Shown: in pieces, positions 1 to 12,052 of the stretch
How positions within the stretch are numbered: the stretch's first letter is position 1
How the letters are laid out: each line of letters begins with the position of its first letter
Assembly (NCBI GenBank): GCA_963576475.1
Contig: OY754982.1
Span: 8,254,458 to 8,318,457, forward strand
Origin: Molanna angustata
Taxonomy: Eukaryota; Arthropoda; Insecta; Trichoptera; Molannidae
DNA: 64,000 nt
Direction: 5' to 3'
Notes under the pieces: model-generated
What the model was told of the DNA's origin: nothing
What the model saw: only the letters and a program-made list of their open reading frames with translations
Database searches by the model: none
Translations under genes and position numbers: made by a program

Positions 1-569
1 ATAGCTACTAATTTGTGTATTAGACCACACAGAAATGTCAGACACGACCGTAGGGCCGATATCTTGAGAACGGTTGTGTATAAAATTAAATGATCTATGG
101 CATGGGATTATACACATTAAATGATTTGACTGTACACAGAATCTTCCAAATTTGAATGGAGGCAGATATTATAATCTATGATTTAAATATGAATGGGAAC
201 CGTAGAGGAAGTGATGATAATTCTTCACAGACGAAATTCTAATAAGACTTTTGTATTAATATGATGTTGAGGAACTCCTATTTAATATTGTATGATTGTA
301 GTATGGACGTAGCGTAGGTTACTCATACAATACGATGTCTTGAATACATTATACAAATCAAAATCCTAAGTAATTCTGTTGGCGTACCTATTCAACCTTT
401 TTATTATATGTAGGTACCTACGTAATTCCATCCATTTTGGAATCTGAAGGTTAGGTACTTAATCGAATTAGTACAGTACAATATATTATTAATATGCCTT
501 TGGATATTGAAAGCAGGGTAAATAAAAGTAAGCAATGAACAATCTACGAATGGAATTGTCTTCGAAAAA

Positions 570-700
570 TATGCACAGGCAGACGATAGTTGGACTAAAC
601 GTATCCTGGAGTGGTGACCGAGAACTGATCGCAGTAACCCAGGCAGACAACAAGCAAGATGGTCTGACGACAGAAACGAGTGGTATGAGACCAATGACCA
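570..700 (+). pseudogene. LINE ORF2 C-terminal scrap
   Basis: The plus strand reads TKRILEW, a stop codon, then GRQQARWSDD. This pattern is typical of the cysteine-poor C-terminal tail that follows the reverse transcriptase in RTE-like LINEs of moths. Only about 40 residues survive and an in-frame TGA interrupts them. It abuts a reverse transcriptase fragment of the opposite strand, so two different insertions meet here. Confidence 0.6.
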
Positions 701-711
701 AACTCTTTCCC

Positions 712-1025
712 AGTAATATTTATTATCTCTAAAAGCTTTTTACGGTCGTTGAAACTATCAGCCAGCACTAAGGTATCGTCTGCGTAGTATATCATATAGT
801 ATAAAGTAATACTCATCTCATTTTGCTCCTGCTTTTGTGTTATATGTAGCCTGTTTAAATAGTTTGTCAGTATACAGGTTAAATAAAAGTGGTGACAGAA
901 TACAGCCTTGACGAACCCCTCGTTGAATTTCAACTAGTTCAGTAATTTTTTGACCCAGCCTCACATTTCCTTTCTGATGCCAATAAAGGTTCTTAAATGA
1001 AAAGTTTTTAAATTGCATAAATAGA
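712..1025 (-). pseudogene. LINE reverse transcriptase core fragment, frameshifted
   Basis: The minus strand encodes RGVRQGCILSPLLFNLY, which is RT block 4, and then YADDTLVLADS, which holds the catalytic YADD box. The two motifs lie in different frames, so at least one indel separates them. The order and spacing fit an RTE-type non-LTR retrotransposon. The endonuclease and the C-terminal tail are missing. It is a dead fragment of about 100 codons. Confidence 0.8.
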
Positions 1026-1030
1026 AGCAA

Positions 1031-2025
1031 TTTGTATCAAATTCATACTACCATTCGGTGAATGTATAAATGCGTTTGTTTTGGTTTTCTTTGTAATATT
1101 TTTAATATTTTACAAATAATAAATTAATGTTATGAATGTTGAATAAATACATACGATACATAACATCAATCAAAATAAACCTAATATGTATTTAAAAATA
1201 TTTGCATATTGGCTAAGTACCTGAGTCTATTTATCATGTTTAATGACACAATGTACCTAATTTTAACGAATTTTCATTTTAACAAAAAACTTGTTATTGT
1301 TAATGATATTATACGTTAAATTTTAATGATGTTAATCGTTGAAACATAAATGCCTATATAATTAATCCTTGAGTAAAATATTTCGACTAACATAAATTTA
1401 TTATAACTCATTTTTCATCGCTTAATAAATTAATGTGTTTAGTAAAATGTAGCACTCACTTCCTCGTATCCCTATACAATGCATTTATTCAGTTAAAATG
1501 GTTTATTTATCACTATAATGGCCTCAATTTAATTAAGTGAAATTGCGATATTAGCATCGACCTTGTGATTTCATAATATCCACAAAAATATCAAATGTGA
1601 TTAAAGTCAAACTTAATACAATTATAAAGAAAATAATTAGCATTACAAACCATGATAACACTAGTGTAGCAAGTACTTTTACTTTTTTTCGGCTTTGTGA
1701 TTTAGGAATATGGTTTTTAGGAATCTCGTATAATATACATAAATATGTACGTTGCTTTTTTATCCTTTTTAATTGTAATCTGATTAAAATTTTACGCTTG
1801 GTAACTAAAATTGATGGTATTAAAATGGCGTTAGATGTGATGTTCACTGTAGAAAGTAAAAGTGTCGAATATTAAAATCTCTGTGAATGTAACAGACAAA
1901 ATATAAATGAAGTAATCAACCGTTAATCACAACTAATGGACCAAATCTAATCACAGATGATACTTATTATATTATGCTGAATTTATCTAGTTTTAATGAT
2001 ATTAAGCCAGCTATATATTTTTCAA
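1031..2025. other. AT-rich stretch, no gene seen
   Basis: Low-complexity AT-rich DNA. The short open frames on both strands at about 1550-1875 are mirror images of each other and show no protein family features. Confidence 0.5.
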
Positions 2026-2029
2026 TTAA

Positions 2030-2305
2030 TTGTTGAACTATATTCCATCTGCATCCTCAATCTGCAGGAATGGGCGAAGAAAGAGTGCCAAAGAGGATCA
2101 TGCTCACAAAGCCCTAAGGTAGACGAAACGTTGGTAGACCTAAACTCCGATAGTTGAATGGCGTGCATCGAGATTTTGAGGCTGTTAGTGTAAGGGACTG
2201 GAGGAACACGTACCAGGATAGAGGAAGATGGCGAGGAATTCCGGAGGAGGCCAAGGCTCGCACCGGGCTGTGGAGCCACAGATGATGATTTTCCATCTAT
2301 ATCCT
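2030..2305 (+). pseudogene. LINE ORF2 C-terminal tail, decayed
   Basis: Conceptual translation gives RRNVGRPKLR, then about 30 residues later YQDRGRW and EEAKARTGLW, interrupted by a stop. The order GRPKxR, DRGxWR, EEAKA is the usual end of an RTE-like ORF2. The DNA just after it (GGGCTGTGGAGCCACAGATGATGATG) is the usual short-repeat tail. Related ends lie at 16,810 (minus) and 34,195 (plus). Confidence 0.65.
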
Positions 2306-2605
2306 CCAATGAACTACGTACTTCTTAGTACATAAACTTAAGTCGGATTTCGTGGGTCATTTTTTTAATTTATTTTTTATTTCCAAATAAAAAAAGTCAT
2401 AATTACATAACAATATTAATACAGTACAAATAAAATATATATCAGTTTAGGTACTTGGATATATTGTCCCACTAGGCAAAAGCCTGTTCCGAGCTGGCAA
2501 TGCAGTTGCGACAGTCGCAAATATATCTGGGGCGCCAAATATAACAAAAAAGATACGAAAAATATAAAAAAGAACAAAAATACCTAATCCAACTGTCGAT
2601 TTGTT

Positions 2606-3165
2606 TAGGAGAATAAATAATAAATAATAATAAATTTGGATAATTTATATAGCGCCGTTTTTGTGAATATCTCACCTCAAGGGCGCTGAAAAAATGATTA
2701 CGTTGTATCATTTCGGCTCTGGTAAGATTTGCGAAAAAGGTGCGTTTTGAGTTTTTTTCTGAACGAAGATATATTTTCGGTTTGTCTGAGGGTGTGTGGG
2801 AGCTTATTCCATGCATTTGGTCCTGCCACAGCAAATGCACGATCACCGAAATTAGTTGTGTGCACCCTGTTTATTTCAACTAATTTCCCAACCATGGATG
2901 AAGAAGCAGAACGAAGTGATGATTGTCTGTCATTTATTGAAAGCGGAATGTACAGTTCGGAGAGGTAAGTAGGAGCCATACCACGAAGTGCTTTAAAGAT
3001 TATGAGACAAAGCTTATATTCAATTCTTTCGGGGACTTTAAACCAATGTAGATTGCGAAGATGGTGAGAGATGTGAGAAAATTTGGAGGCTCCAGTGATG
3101 AGTCTGGCTGCAGCATTCTTTCTGAAATTAATAAAATTCAGTCTTTGTTCTCTTAACATATCGAC
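2606..3165 (-). pseudogene. CR1-like LINE ORF2 C-terminus and 3' UTR
   Basis: An open frame of about 150 codons (3159 down to 2698) contains AARLITGASKF, LRNLHW, ALRGMAPTYLSELY and GDRAFAVAGPNAWNKLP, ending SFRKKLKTHLF. This is the classic tail downstream of the reverse transcriptase in CR1/L2-like LINEs. The 3' UTR (GGCGCTATATAA) ends in a TTATTA-type short repeat. The copy is strongly 5'-truncated but its surviving frame is intact. The same family is present on the plus strand at 37,523-38,301. Confidence 0.85.
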
Positions 3166-3297
3166 AATGTTTCAAGCCAAGGTCTACTTTTTTCACGGCT
3201 TTTCCAACTTTCGAGTCAAAAAACACCAACTTAGAGGCTTCGCAGCATATATGTTCCATATACGGATTTACTCAGAATTCGGAGTAGAACATTTCGT

Positions 3298-3424
<127 letters not shown>

Positions 3425-4140
3425 ATAAATTTTTTTATGATAAATTTGTGAGTGTGTATATTTCCATTTTTTTTTTAAATATCGAAAAAAGCCGAAACAC
3501 CTTGTAGTAACACATCTCAAATTCTTTTACCATTTTTTTTTAAAAATTGAATTTAGTGACGACATCGCTTCATACACTTTGTATGGCAGACGCCTATGCA
3601 CAATATCTAAGAAGACTTAATAGTTTGATACTTCATCTCCAAACATACATACATACCATCATGCTATCTTCATATTCTGGGTAGGAAAAAAGGACCTACC
3701 TCCATACTATCCAATCTTGACATACATACCTACATGTGTTGTATAGAAAACAAAATATCTTAAAATATTCAATAATTTGTATTTATGGGTTTATAGTTTG
3801 GTACATATTCTTCAACTATACTATACTATCACTATCGACAGTTGAATCTCATGTGTTACATGCAACTAGTATTAAATAAATACAAGTTGCCACATTCTGG
3901 AGTATATTTATATTTGTATTATTTATATTTTCTGTATATTGATTATAAGGACGTATAATTAACGCTATTTATTTGTTTATTATAGATCTTTAATATGGCG
4001 TGCCATTTTCCTTGGAAACAAAATGGAAATGTGGTGGGTGCAGATGCGTGAAATGGCGTAGAGTTGGAGGGGCGCCTTGGACTCGATTGTGGTGGGGGGG
4101 TGCTTTGGATCTAGTGCACCAGAGGCAATACCTATTTAAA

Positions 4141-4375
4141 ATGAGTAGCTGTGCAAGTATTTAGATATCTGACCAAGGGTCTCGGGTTTGAGTCCCGGCG
4201 AAGACACAGTTTTCAATTGTGTTTCAGTCTGGATCTGTGAGACGATTAATATCTTAAGTCACTAGATAGACTAGATATTAATCGTCTTTGTGACAGACGA
4301 TTAATATCTTAAGTCACAAATTGTTATACGTATTACATACCTGTTAGTTGCCCAAGAAGCAATATAAAATAAAGA
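4141..4375 (+). mobile_element. tRNA-derived SINE with internal rearrangement
   Basis: The head keeps a B-box-like GGGTTTGAGTCCC. The body has TCAGTCTGGATCTGTGAGACG, and the 3' end has CCTGTTAGTTGCCCAAGAAG. These match the intact SINE at 18,569. Between 4238 and 4317 the word GACGATTAATATCTTAAGTCAC occurs twice, with an inverted copy of GATTAATATCT between, so the copy has been locally duplicated and partly inverted. Confidence 0.85.
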
Positions 4376-4557
4376 AGATACCAATTTTTCATAATTTTGA
4401 TGTGCATATACACACCGTAACAGAATTAATAGAAATTGATGGTGAATACTTAGGTACATGATAATACCTACATGAGATTTTTTATGAAATAAAAATATTT
4501 TCATTGCAAAAATATACATGACTCATCAGTTATATTATTTTGAGAACATAAATACAT

Positions 4558-4735
4558 ATACCATCGTCTTTGGTTTCAGTCCTGGGAATTGTTTGGCAGC
4601 AAAGCGATGCATCTCTTCATCCACTCCGCTCGATCTTCAGCGACTCTCTTCAACTCTGTGTAGGAGGTATACTTCATGACCTCGTACACCTGTTCTAGAT
4701 ACTTCCAGCGGGGACGCCCTCTGCCAGTCTAAAAT
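4558..4735 (-). pseudogene. LINE ORF2 C-terminal end
   Basis: The minus strand reads GRGRPRWKYLEQVYEV, then SYTELKRVAEDRAEWMKRC, then a stop soon after LLPNNSQD. GRPRW followed by an AEDRxEW box is the standard close of an RTE-like ORF2. The frame is clean over about 50 codons. A more decayed relative lies at 36,488-36,650 on the same strand. Confidence 0.75.
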
Positions 4736-4739
4736 ACCT

Positions 4740-6385
4740 ATATAGAATAATTTGAATTTAATTCTAATAGTTTGACTGCATTATCTAGGTTCTTGACTTC
4801 AGAAGGATCTAGGAAATAACATGTGATATCTTAAAATATTGTATTTTTCTCCAAAACTCGAGGGAATCCTACCATGACGTAGTTTATTATGCATCTTACA
4901 TAGGTGCGTTGTCCTCTCTGTGGAGAATCTCAACCGTTACTTATTTTCATAAATAAACATAAGAAGATATAACGGATACTTGATAATAATGTTGCTGCTA
5001 GATAATTCAGTCGATCATGGTGGAACTATACTGTTCACTGTTGCATACAATTATGTAAGAAGTGTTATAATGCTTAGTCGATTACATTAACACTAACAAA
5101 GAATGTATTTATAAATGCCCCCAAGTTCCTGCAAACTATGGTAACCGACGCATTCTTCATTGGCTTGATCGATCCGTTATTCATATCTTCCAGCGACAGA
5201 TTTTTAATTACATTTCAGCTTGAAAATATTCGATTGCTTCAACTCAATATATATACTTATCATGTCCATTTTTAAAACCTCTTTGTAGTCGAGACATTGC
5301 AGTCTCTCATGCCCTGTCTGACCATTAAAATTCGATCTACGCTTGGGTTTGCCTATAAAACTCTAGAGATTGAGACCTGTTACCTGTATTTAGGTGTTCT
5401 GTTTAAATGCCTGAACCACCGCAGCCTGCTCATTATTTACTCTTTGATTTTGTCGGTATCCGTTCATGAATAATCTTTACTTTTCACCTTCTTCCATCGT
5501 GATGGGTCCTTTGTTTTCAGTGGAAGAATCCTGCAGATCTCCATGTCTTTGTTAGAGACATGTTAGAAGTACTACCGTTTAAAAGTAGCCATATTTTTAG
5601 TATCATATAAGCAAGCTTACACATAGCTCTCTTTACAGGGCGAATTGCCTTAAACTAAAAAAAGTACTTGCTTCGGCAGTACATATACTAAAATCATATT
5701 CGTTGATTCGGTTCTCAAACCTAAAGACAAATAAAGTATATATATTTGAAAAGTTACAACCATAAAGAGGACAAGAGGATCATAAAAATCAACAGATTCG
5801 CTGTATGGATTGGGTTAAATAAGTTTGAAAATTCAGTTCGATTTATTCAACTATAGAGTTTTTCAGATAACGGTAAGCAACGGATATAAAGATACTTTTC
5901 AAAAAATTAATAACACAACTGTTACAAGAAGGCATAAGAAAATTAGAATCACAATTTGATTAATTGTTTTGTTTCACAGTAGTTATTGTTCTTGGGTTCA
6001 TTTGAAATAATTTGATTAACAGAACCACATATTATGAATGTGTGTAATTATAGTTGAAATTCTTTCATGCGTAATGAATGTCTATGGAAACAATTAAAAG
6101 TTGTCTGCAACAATAAGAATGAAGCTCGCTGTACCTGGCTGTACTATAAGAAGCTATTATTCGTTAATTTGTTCATACTTAGTATGGAACATCAATCTGT
6201 CATGCCGTGTCAGATTCATTTATTAAATCTCTTTATCTGTTCAATGTGAGTGTTTGAAAACGCAAATCCATGTAGGTACCTAAGATATGTATGGAACACA
6301 CGGAGAGTCTGATAGGGATTACATAGATCCATCTATTTGAGATGATTGAGATTGAAGGCTTTTTTAGTTTTGAGTTTGGGCTTGA
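4740..6385. other. no gene or recognisable repeat
   Basis: About 1.6 kb of AT-rich DNA. I see no open frame with protein-family features, no tandem repeat and no clear transposon ends. Confidence 0.45.
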
Positions 6386-6387
6386 AA

Positions 6388-6695
6388 GAGCGGTGATTGC
6401 ACAGCGCTAAGGTCGTTGCCTCATATGCGTGAGGTCGACGGTTCGAATCCGGGCGGGGCCTGCACCACTGGATTTTTGAAAAATCTATGTGCGAATTTAT
6501 ATCACTAGCTATGTGTGAATTTATATCACTAGCTATGTGTAGCCATGATCCAATATGTATGGTTCCCCTTTCTAAGAGTTACGAAGGTCAGATGGCAGTC
6601 GCTTCAATGTAATAACCAGACTCGCCAATTCCAGGATTATGGTAAGAGCGTACCCCGATAGAAACGGGACAAAAGTGCTTAGGAGAAAGAGAAGA
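6388..6695 (+). mobile_element. second type of tRNA-derived SINE
   Basis: The head holds an A-box-like region (GATTGCACAGCGCTAAGG) and a B box (GGTTCGAATCC), then TGGATTTTTGAAAAATCTATG. The 3' half (GGTCAGATGGCAGTCGCTTC, then ACCAGACTCGCCAATTCC) is a widespread lepidopteran SINE/LINE tail. Near 6495-6540 a 25-bp word (GAATTTATATCACTAGCTAT) is tandemly repeated. It differs from the SINE family at 18,569. Confidence 0.75.
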
Positions 6696-6699
6696 AAGA

Positions 6700-8160
6700 G
6701 TTTGGGCTTGAAAATTTAATCGATGTATTGATGAGGATAGAAGGTACCAGCGAAATCTCTTGGTATCGGACCTTCTATTCACGCAATCAGAATGGACGAC
6801 GACATCCCTGTAAAACTGGAAGTAGAAATAGTAAGAGTATGAGAGCAAATAAAGTAGAAGACCAATAAAACTAATAAATTTTTTTATTTAATATACAATA
6901 AAAAAAATTAAAGAAATAATGATTTGATAATCACAATTTCACTTGAAATTAATGAAATATCGAATATAAAGACGGAACTTTGGTTTTAAATATTTTTTAG
7001 TGTATAAACAATAAACACATTCAGGATATGAAAAAGAATATTATGCTATTACCTGGTTATAGAGATCAAAGAATGATTAAGTGGTATATGAAGCAAAGCT
7101 GTTTCGTGGAGAAAAAAATCGAAAGGATTTCAACTATTCATACTCAAATAAATTGTTATTGTGAATAAATTATTTCTGTACAAAGATTTTTAAAATCGAT
7201 TTAAAGTGAAACGTGTTTTAAAGAGAGCAAAAGAAAGATTAACTATTTTTAAATCTTTATTAAAGGATCAATAAACGCAAACTTGGTTGTGCATGAAATG
7301 GTATTCGCAAAGAAGATGTTAATAAAATTGCATGTAGTCATACTATTATGTTCTAGGACAATAACAGGATCATTGTCATTGGGTCAACATGGTCTCCGGA
7401 TCACTGACCCAGTTAGTATGTGAATATGTGATCCCATACAAAACATTCATTATACTCTACCTGCAAATATGGCAGTGACAACTTTTACATCCCACGTACA
7501 GAACCTTGCGGTACACCGCACCTCTCGTCTGTGATCCTAATAATAACAGTAATTCCTTGTTGGTCCAATTTATAAAGTTATTGATATACTGTCGCTTAGT
7601 TCTGTTGAAGTTTATCCAATTATCCATTCTCTCAATAGTTACTAAATTTCTTGGCTAGTAATTGTTCCTAATTTTAAAGCAGAATCAGCAAGATCGTCAT
7701 ATATTTTTTTCTATGCCAAATACATTTTTTTTCATTTTTTTAGGCTTTACATGCGAGTGTTCACTCACACGGGTACCATAGTGTTGACTAGCGTAGTGCT
7801 ATAGCCCTAATCACACGCTATGACCGCAGAAAACTGCCATATTATATATAGCCATTTTGCCATAGCGTCTGATTCTACCTTGACAAACAAAGAAAATTTT
7901 ATTATGTATCTTTAGTAAATAAATAATGCCACGATAAAATGAAATTGAATAAATATCGATATTAGTGACTGGGTCGTATAACTGTAATGCGAACATCTTA
8001 AATTCCTGTCATTCAATACACGCACTATATTACCAACACGACTAACTATAAAGCTACACAAATGCCGTGATTCATCTATTACTAAAACAACGTGTTAATG
8101 TAAGTACTCAGTAGGTACTCAGGGTTCATATTACCTACCTGCTGTAGTATCCTTCCATAT
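6700..8160. other. no gene seen
   Basis: AT-rich DNA with no supported coding region. Short open frames at 6588-6848 and 7811-7996 on the minus strand show no domain features. Confidence 0.45.
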
Positions 8161-8706
8161 AAAACGAGTGGGTTGAGGCCAACGCTATACTCTTTCACTA
8201 CCAATTCACTCCACAAAGTATTAAAATTTTGTATGGAAATTTTTCAGCATCTTCATGAAATGAGTTTGTTAAATTATTTTTGATTAATACATTTTACTAT
8301 GAAAACTTGTTAATTCTTCAATGCCATTTTATGAAAGTGGTGTGACTTTTTAGCTATTTGAAAATAAAAAATACCAAATTTTAATTTTTCTGAGTTTGGG
8401 GTCACTGTGAAATATTCGACAGTTGAATTTAAAAAAAACCGGATTAGACATCCTTCAAAATCGAATGGGGTCTAAGCGAGAATTAGATATACTCAAATTT
8501 GAAAAGAATCGAATGAGTAGGTTCCTACTTATGTAAGTCTATAATCGATGAAGTACACACACACAGATATTATACATTGTGATGAAACTTTCAGAACACA
8601 ATCTCAGCATGATAAAAGTTGATAAACTGCAATAAAAAAAATAAAATCAAAACTTGCGAATTCACAACTCCCACTACACCCCCTTGGGGTAGTGAGTAGT
8701 AAAAAA
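8161..8706. repeat. unnamed ~550-bp interspersed repeat, copy 1
   Basis: It begins AACGAGTGGGTTGAGGCCAA and ends near TTGGGGTAGTGAGTAGTAAAA. A word close to ACTCCTCACTAAC near the left end recurs inverted at the right end, less clearly here than in copy 2 (13,240). Internal landmarks shared by all three copies are TTCTTCAATGCCATTTTATG, CATCCTTCAAAATC and ACATTGTGATGAAA. It looks like a non-autonomous DNA transposon. I could not assign a superfamily. Confidence 0.75.
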
Positions 8707-8813
8707 TCATCCTGTATACTATGACGTATGTCTGGAAGTCGCTGGGTTTTGGCCTAATATGGTTTAATTATTATTATTTTAGTTAAATAACCGAACTGAA
8801 TACAAAACAGTAA

Positions 8814-8880
8814 TAATTTAATAAATGTTATGCACAGTATTTATATAAATATAAATACTGTGCATACATTTATTAAATTA
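8814..8880. repeat. foldback palindrome
   Basis: The two ~32-bp arms are close reverse complements centred near 8847: TGCACAGTATTTATA on the left and TATAAATACTGTGCA on the right, flanked by TAATTTAATAAATG and CATTTATTAAATTA. The RNA or single strand would form a long AT-rich hairpin with at most a few mismatches. It sits just before the 3' end of a minus-strand LINE. Confidence 0.85.
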
Positions 8881-9400
8881 TTTTATTTATTTTATTTTAT
8901 TGGGGGTATACACAGATGAACAGGTTACATTCATTAAAATATATATACTAATTGATACAATCTATAGCTATCCTCTGTTATTTATAATTAACACAACAGA
9001 AGAGAAAAAAATAATGTAAAGAAATAATGACTAAAAGATGTTTAAGGATAGTGGGATAGGAAAGTGACGGGAAATGTCATAGGATAACTAAAAGAGGGAG
9101 AGCAAATTAAGCTGTACCTACAGTATTCATACAATAAAATAAAACAAAACATCTATATATTGTTATCTCGGATCATGTCGGATAATTCTTTCATATACCT
9201 GTTAGGTATACGGAGTATGAAATATGTCTAAACTATTGAAATTTTTGTTAAATGTTTCGCAGATACGATGAACGGTTATAGAATGTTTTATAATTTGTAA
9301 TAAAGAAAAGATCAGTTTGTCGGGTTGTCCTAGGAGCCTAGTATGAACGATACGGAATCGATACTTGTCACCTAATAATTGGGAGATCCGTGGGATACCT
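8881..9400 (-). pseudogene. Daphne/CR1-like LINE 3' end
   Basis: The minus strand can be read as RIVHTRLLGQPDKL, then ITVHRICETFNKNFNSLDIFH. This parallels the end of ORF2 at 60,600-60,740 (MTIHRMCDTYNNRFQEFDIFH). A (TTTTA)n-like tail lies at 8881-8905, on the expected 3' side. It is a heavily truncated copy of a relative of the big retrotransposon in this window. Confidence 0.6.
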
Positions 9401-9429
9401 ATTACTTGTCAAAAAAGTTAAAATGGTAG

Positions 9430-10368
9430 TATGAGCTGAGTGAATTCGTAAGTGAAATTAATTCTGTCCGATAGGAGGCGCGACGGCGCGGTGAAATTAT
9501 GAAACTAACAACTTTTCAACGTTTCTTAAAAATGGCGCATTTGCATTACGTTTTGGCTTTTTTTATTGACTCGGGAAGAAAATGAAGATAATCCAAATGA
9601 ATATTACATTCAACAAAACATTATGCCTCGAAGAAATGATTCGTTTATAATACCTAAATGAAACTATAATTTCGAATTGGTTGATATTGGTTTTTACTCG
9701 GTTCATTATATTCAATAATATATGAATCAATATTTTATATAAATACAATAAAAGTGCTGTGCAATTAAGACATCTCATAAACAAGAGTTTTAATAAATTA
9801 ATGTCTTGACCCAATTACATAAGATGAGTAGGAAAAAGTACTTGTATGATGCAAGTTGCATTACCTACGGACGGACAGTATTTCGCGATCTATACAGTAT
9901 TTTTTAATCACGTTTTAATTTAATATAATAACGGTTAAAAACATCGATCGATGTAGATATATCATAAAAAGATCCAAGATAAACAAAGATCAAATATACT
10001 CAAGAAATTGAACACTTCATAATATAAACATACGATAAATAAAAAGTAATTGTGGTTATCTCCATACAAAAAAGTACATGGTGGTCACGTGATTCTTCCG
10101 GCATTTGTTGTAGAAAAAATAGATTAGGAATATGCGCCGATTGTGTATTGGTAAATTTCAAATTCAAAACATAATTTTCGGCGCAATAAATTCGGTATAG
10201 CGGTATATTCTGTATAGATGATGCTCGGCGTTGAAAATAAACATTCTAATGATGATCGTCTTTAAAAAGTTTGCATCTAACAATGAGTATGACACAATAC
10301 AATAACAACGTACTCAAGGTGGCCAATTTATAAAAAGGCGTACCTTTAAAACCAGGTCATAATAATCC
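9430..10368. other. no gene seen
   Basis: Unremarkable AT-rich DNA leading up to the minisatellite. A short GC-richer patch at 9470-9545 (GGAGGCGCGACGGCGCGG) has no identifiable function. Confidence 0.45.
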
Positions 10369-11852
10369 TTAAGGACGGGAGGCCTTGAAAGGACGTGAGG
10401 CGTTAAAAGGACAGGCAGCTCTGGAGGGACCGGAGGTGTTGAAAGAACGGGAGTTTGAAAGGACGGGAGGCTGAAGGAACGAAGGGCACTGAAGGGACGG
10501 GAGACTCTGAAGATATGGGAGGCTCTGAAAGGACGGAAGGCGCTGAAAGGAAAGGAGGCACTGAAAGGATGGGAAGCACTGAAAGGACGGGAGGCGTTGT
10601 AAGGACGGAAGGCGCTGGAGGGACGGGAGGCGCTGAAAGAACGGGAGGCGCTGAAGGAACGGGAGGCGCTGAAGGGACGGGAGGCGCTGAAGAAACAGAA
10701 AGCGCTGAAGGACCGGGAGGTGCTAAAGGGACGGGAGGCATTGAAGGGACGGGAGGTGTATATGACAGGAGGTTGAAAGGACGGAAGGATGAAAGGCACT
10801 GAAGGGACGGGTAGCGCAGAAGGTGCGGGAGGCGTTGAAGAAACAGGAAGCTCTGAAGAAATGAGAGACGATGAAGGGAGGGGAAGCATTGAAGAGACGG
10901 GAGGCTAATAGAACGGGAAGCTGAAAGGCGCTGAAGGGACGGGAGGCGCTGAAGGAACGGGAGGTGATGAAGGGACGGGAGGCACTGAAGGAACGCGAGG
11001 CGTTGAATAGACGGGAGGCACTGAAGGGCCTGATGGGACGAAATGTACTGATGGGCCTGAAGAGACAGGAGATACTGAAGAGCCTGAATAGAGGGGTAAC
11101 ACTAAAAGGACGGAAGGCACTGAAAGGGCGACAGACACTGAAGGAACGGGAGGCGCAGAAAGCACTGTAGGGACGGGAGGTACTGAATGTCTTGAAGGGA
11201 CGGGAGGCACTGAAGGACGGGATGCATTGAGCGTAAGGGAGGCACTGAGCCGAACAGAGGCACAAAAGGGACGGGTGATACTGAAGGCACTGCAGGGAAG
11301 GGAGGTAATGAATGGCCTGATGGGATGGGAGGCTCAGAAGAGACGGGGGCGTGAAGGGACGGGGGGCGCTGAAGGGATGGGAGACGCTCAAGGGATAGGA
11401 GACGCTGCAAATACGGGGGTGCTGAAGGAACGGGAGGTGCTGAAGGGACGGGAGGTGCTGAAGGGGCGGGAGGTGCTGAAGAGACGGAAGGCACTGAAGG
11501 GACGGGAGGCACTTAAGAGACGGGAAGCGCTGAAGGGATGGAGGCGCTGAAGGGGCGGGAGGCGTTAATGGGACGGGAAGCACTGAAGGGGTGGGAGGTT
11601 CTGGGAGGAGATCCTGAAGGGACGGGATGTGCTGAAGGACCTGTTACAACGGGAGGTACTGAAGGGCTGAAGGGACGGGAGGTACTGAATGGCCTGAAGG
11701 GACGGGGGATACTGAAGGTCCTGAAGGGACGGGAGCTACTGAAAAGCCTATAGCAACGGAACTGATTGGCCTGAACGGACGGGAAGCCTTCCCTTCAGTA
11801 CCTCCCGTACCTTTAATGCCGCCAGTCCCTTCAGTACCTCCCGTCCTTTCAG
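10369..11852. repeat. GC-rich 18-bp minisatellite
   Basis: About 80 degenerate copies of an 18-bp unit near GGACGGGAGGCGCTGAAG fill some 1.48 kb. The plus strand is purine-rich and GC-rich against a strongly AT-rich background. Because 18 is a multiple of three, several frames stay open on both strands and spell hexapeptide repeats (for example SRPFSA and PPVPSA on minus, GTGGAE on plus). After 11,786 the units appear in reverse complement (TTCAGTACCTCCCGT twice), so the array inverts at its right end. I treat the open frames as by-products, not genes. Confidence 0.95.
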
Positions 11853-11912
11853 AGCGCATATGTAATATGTATAACCATATAAACATTACGATTTATAAGT
11901 ATATACCTATGT

Positions 11913-12052
11913 ATAATTTTCGCCAAATATCTTGAAGGATCTCCCGGTTGCGCAGAGAGCGAATTTGTGTCTTTTTGCTTCGTTGGTTTACATGCAAATC
12001 ACTCACCTTCTCGACTAAAAGTTCAAGATGTTTGTCTACAACTTTTATCGAA
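11913..12052. mobile_element. ~130-bp MITE, copy 1
   Basis: Its ends are inverted (GCCAAATATCTTGAA on the left, GTTCAAGATGTTTG on the right), with GCTTCGTTGGTTTAC inside. The reverse complement of 41,616-41,745 matches it along nearly its whole length. A third, half-length copy is at 33,780-33,866. There is no coding capacity. Confidence 0.75.

Noticed and set aside
10314..11583. Pro/Ser-rich repetitive proteins in the minisatellite
   Set aside because: Openness in many frames follows from an 18-bp unit; no start context, signal peptide or splice sites single out one frame.
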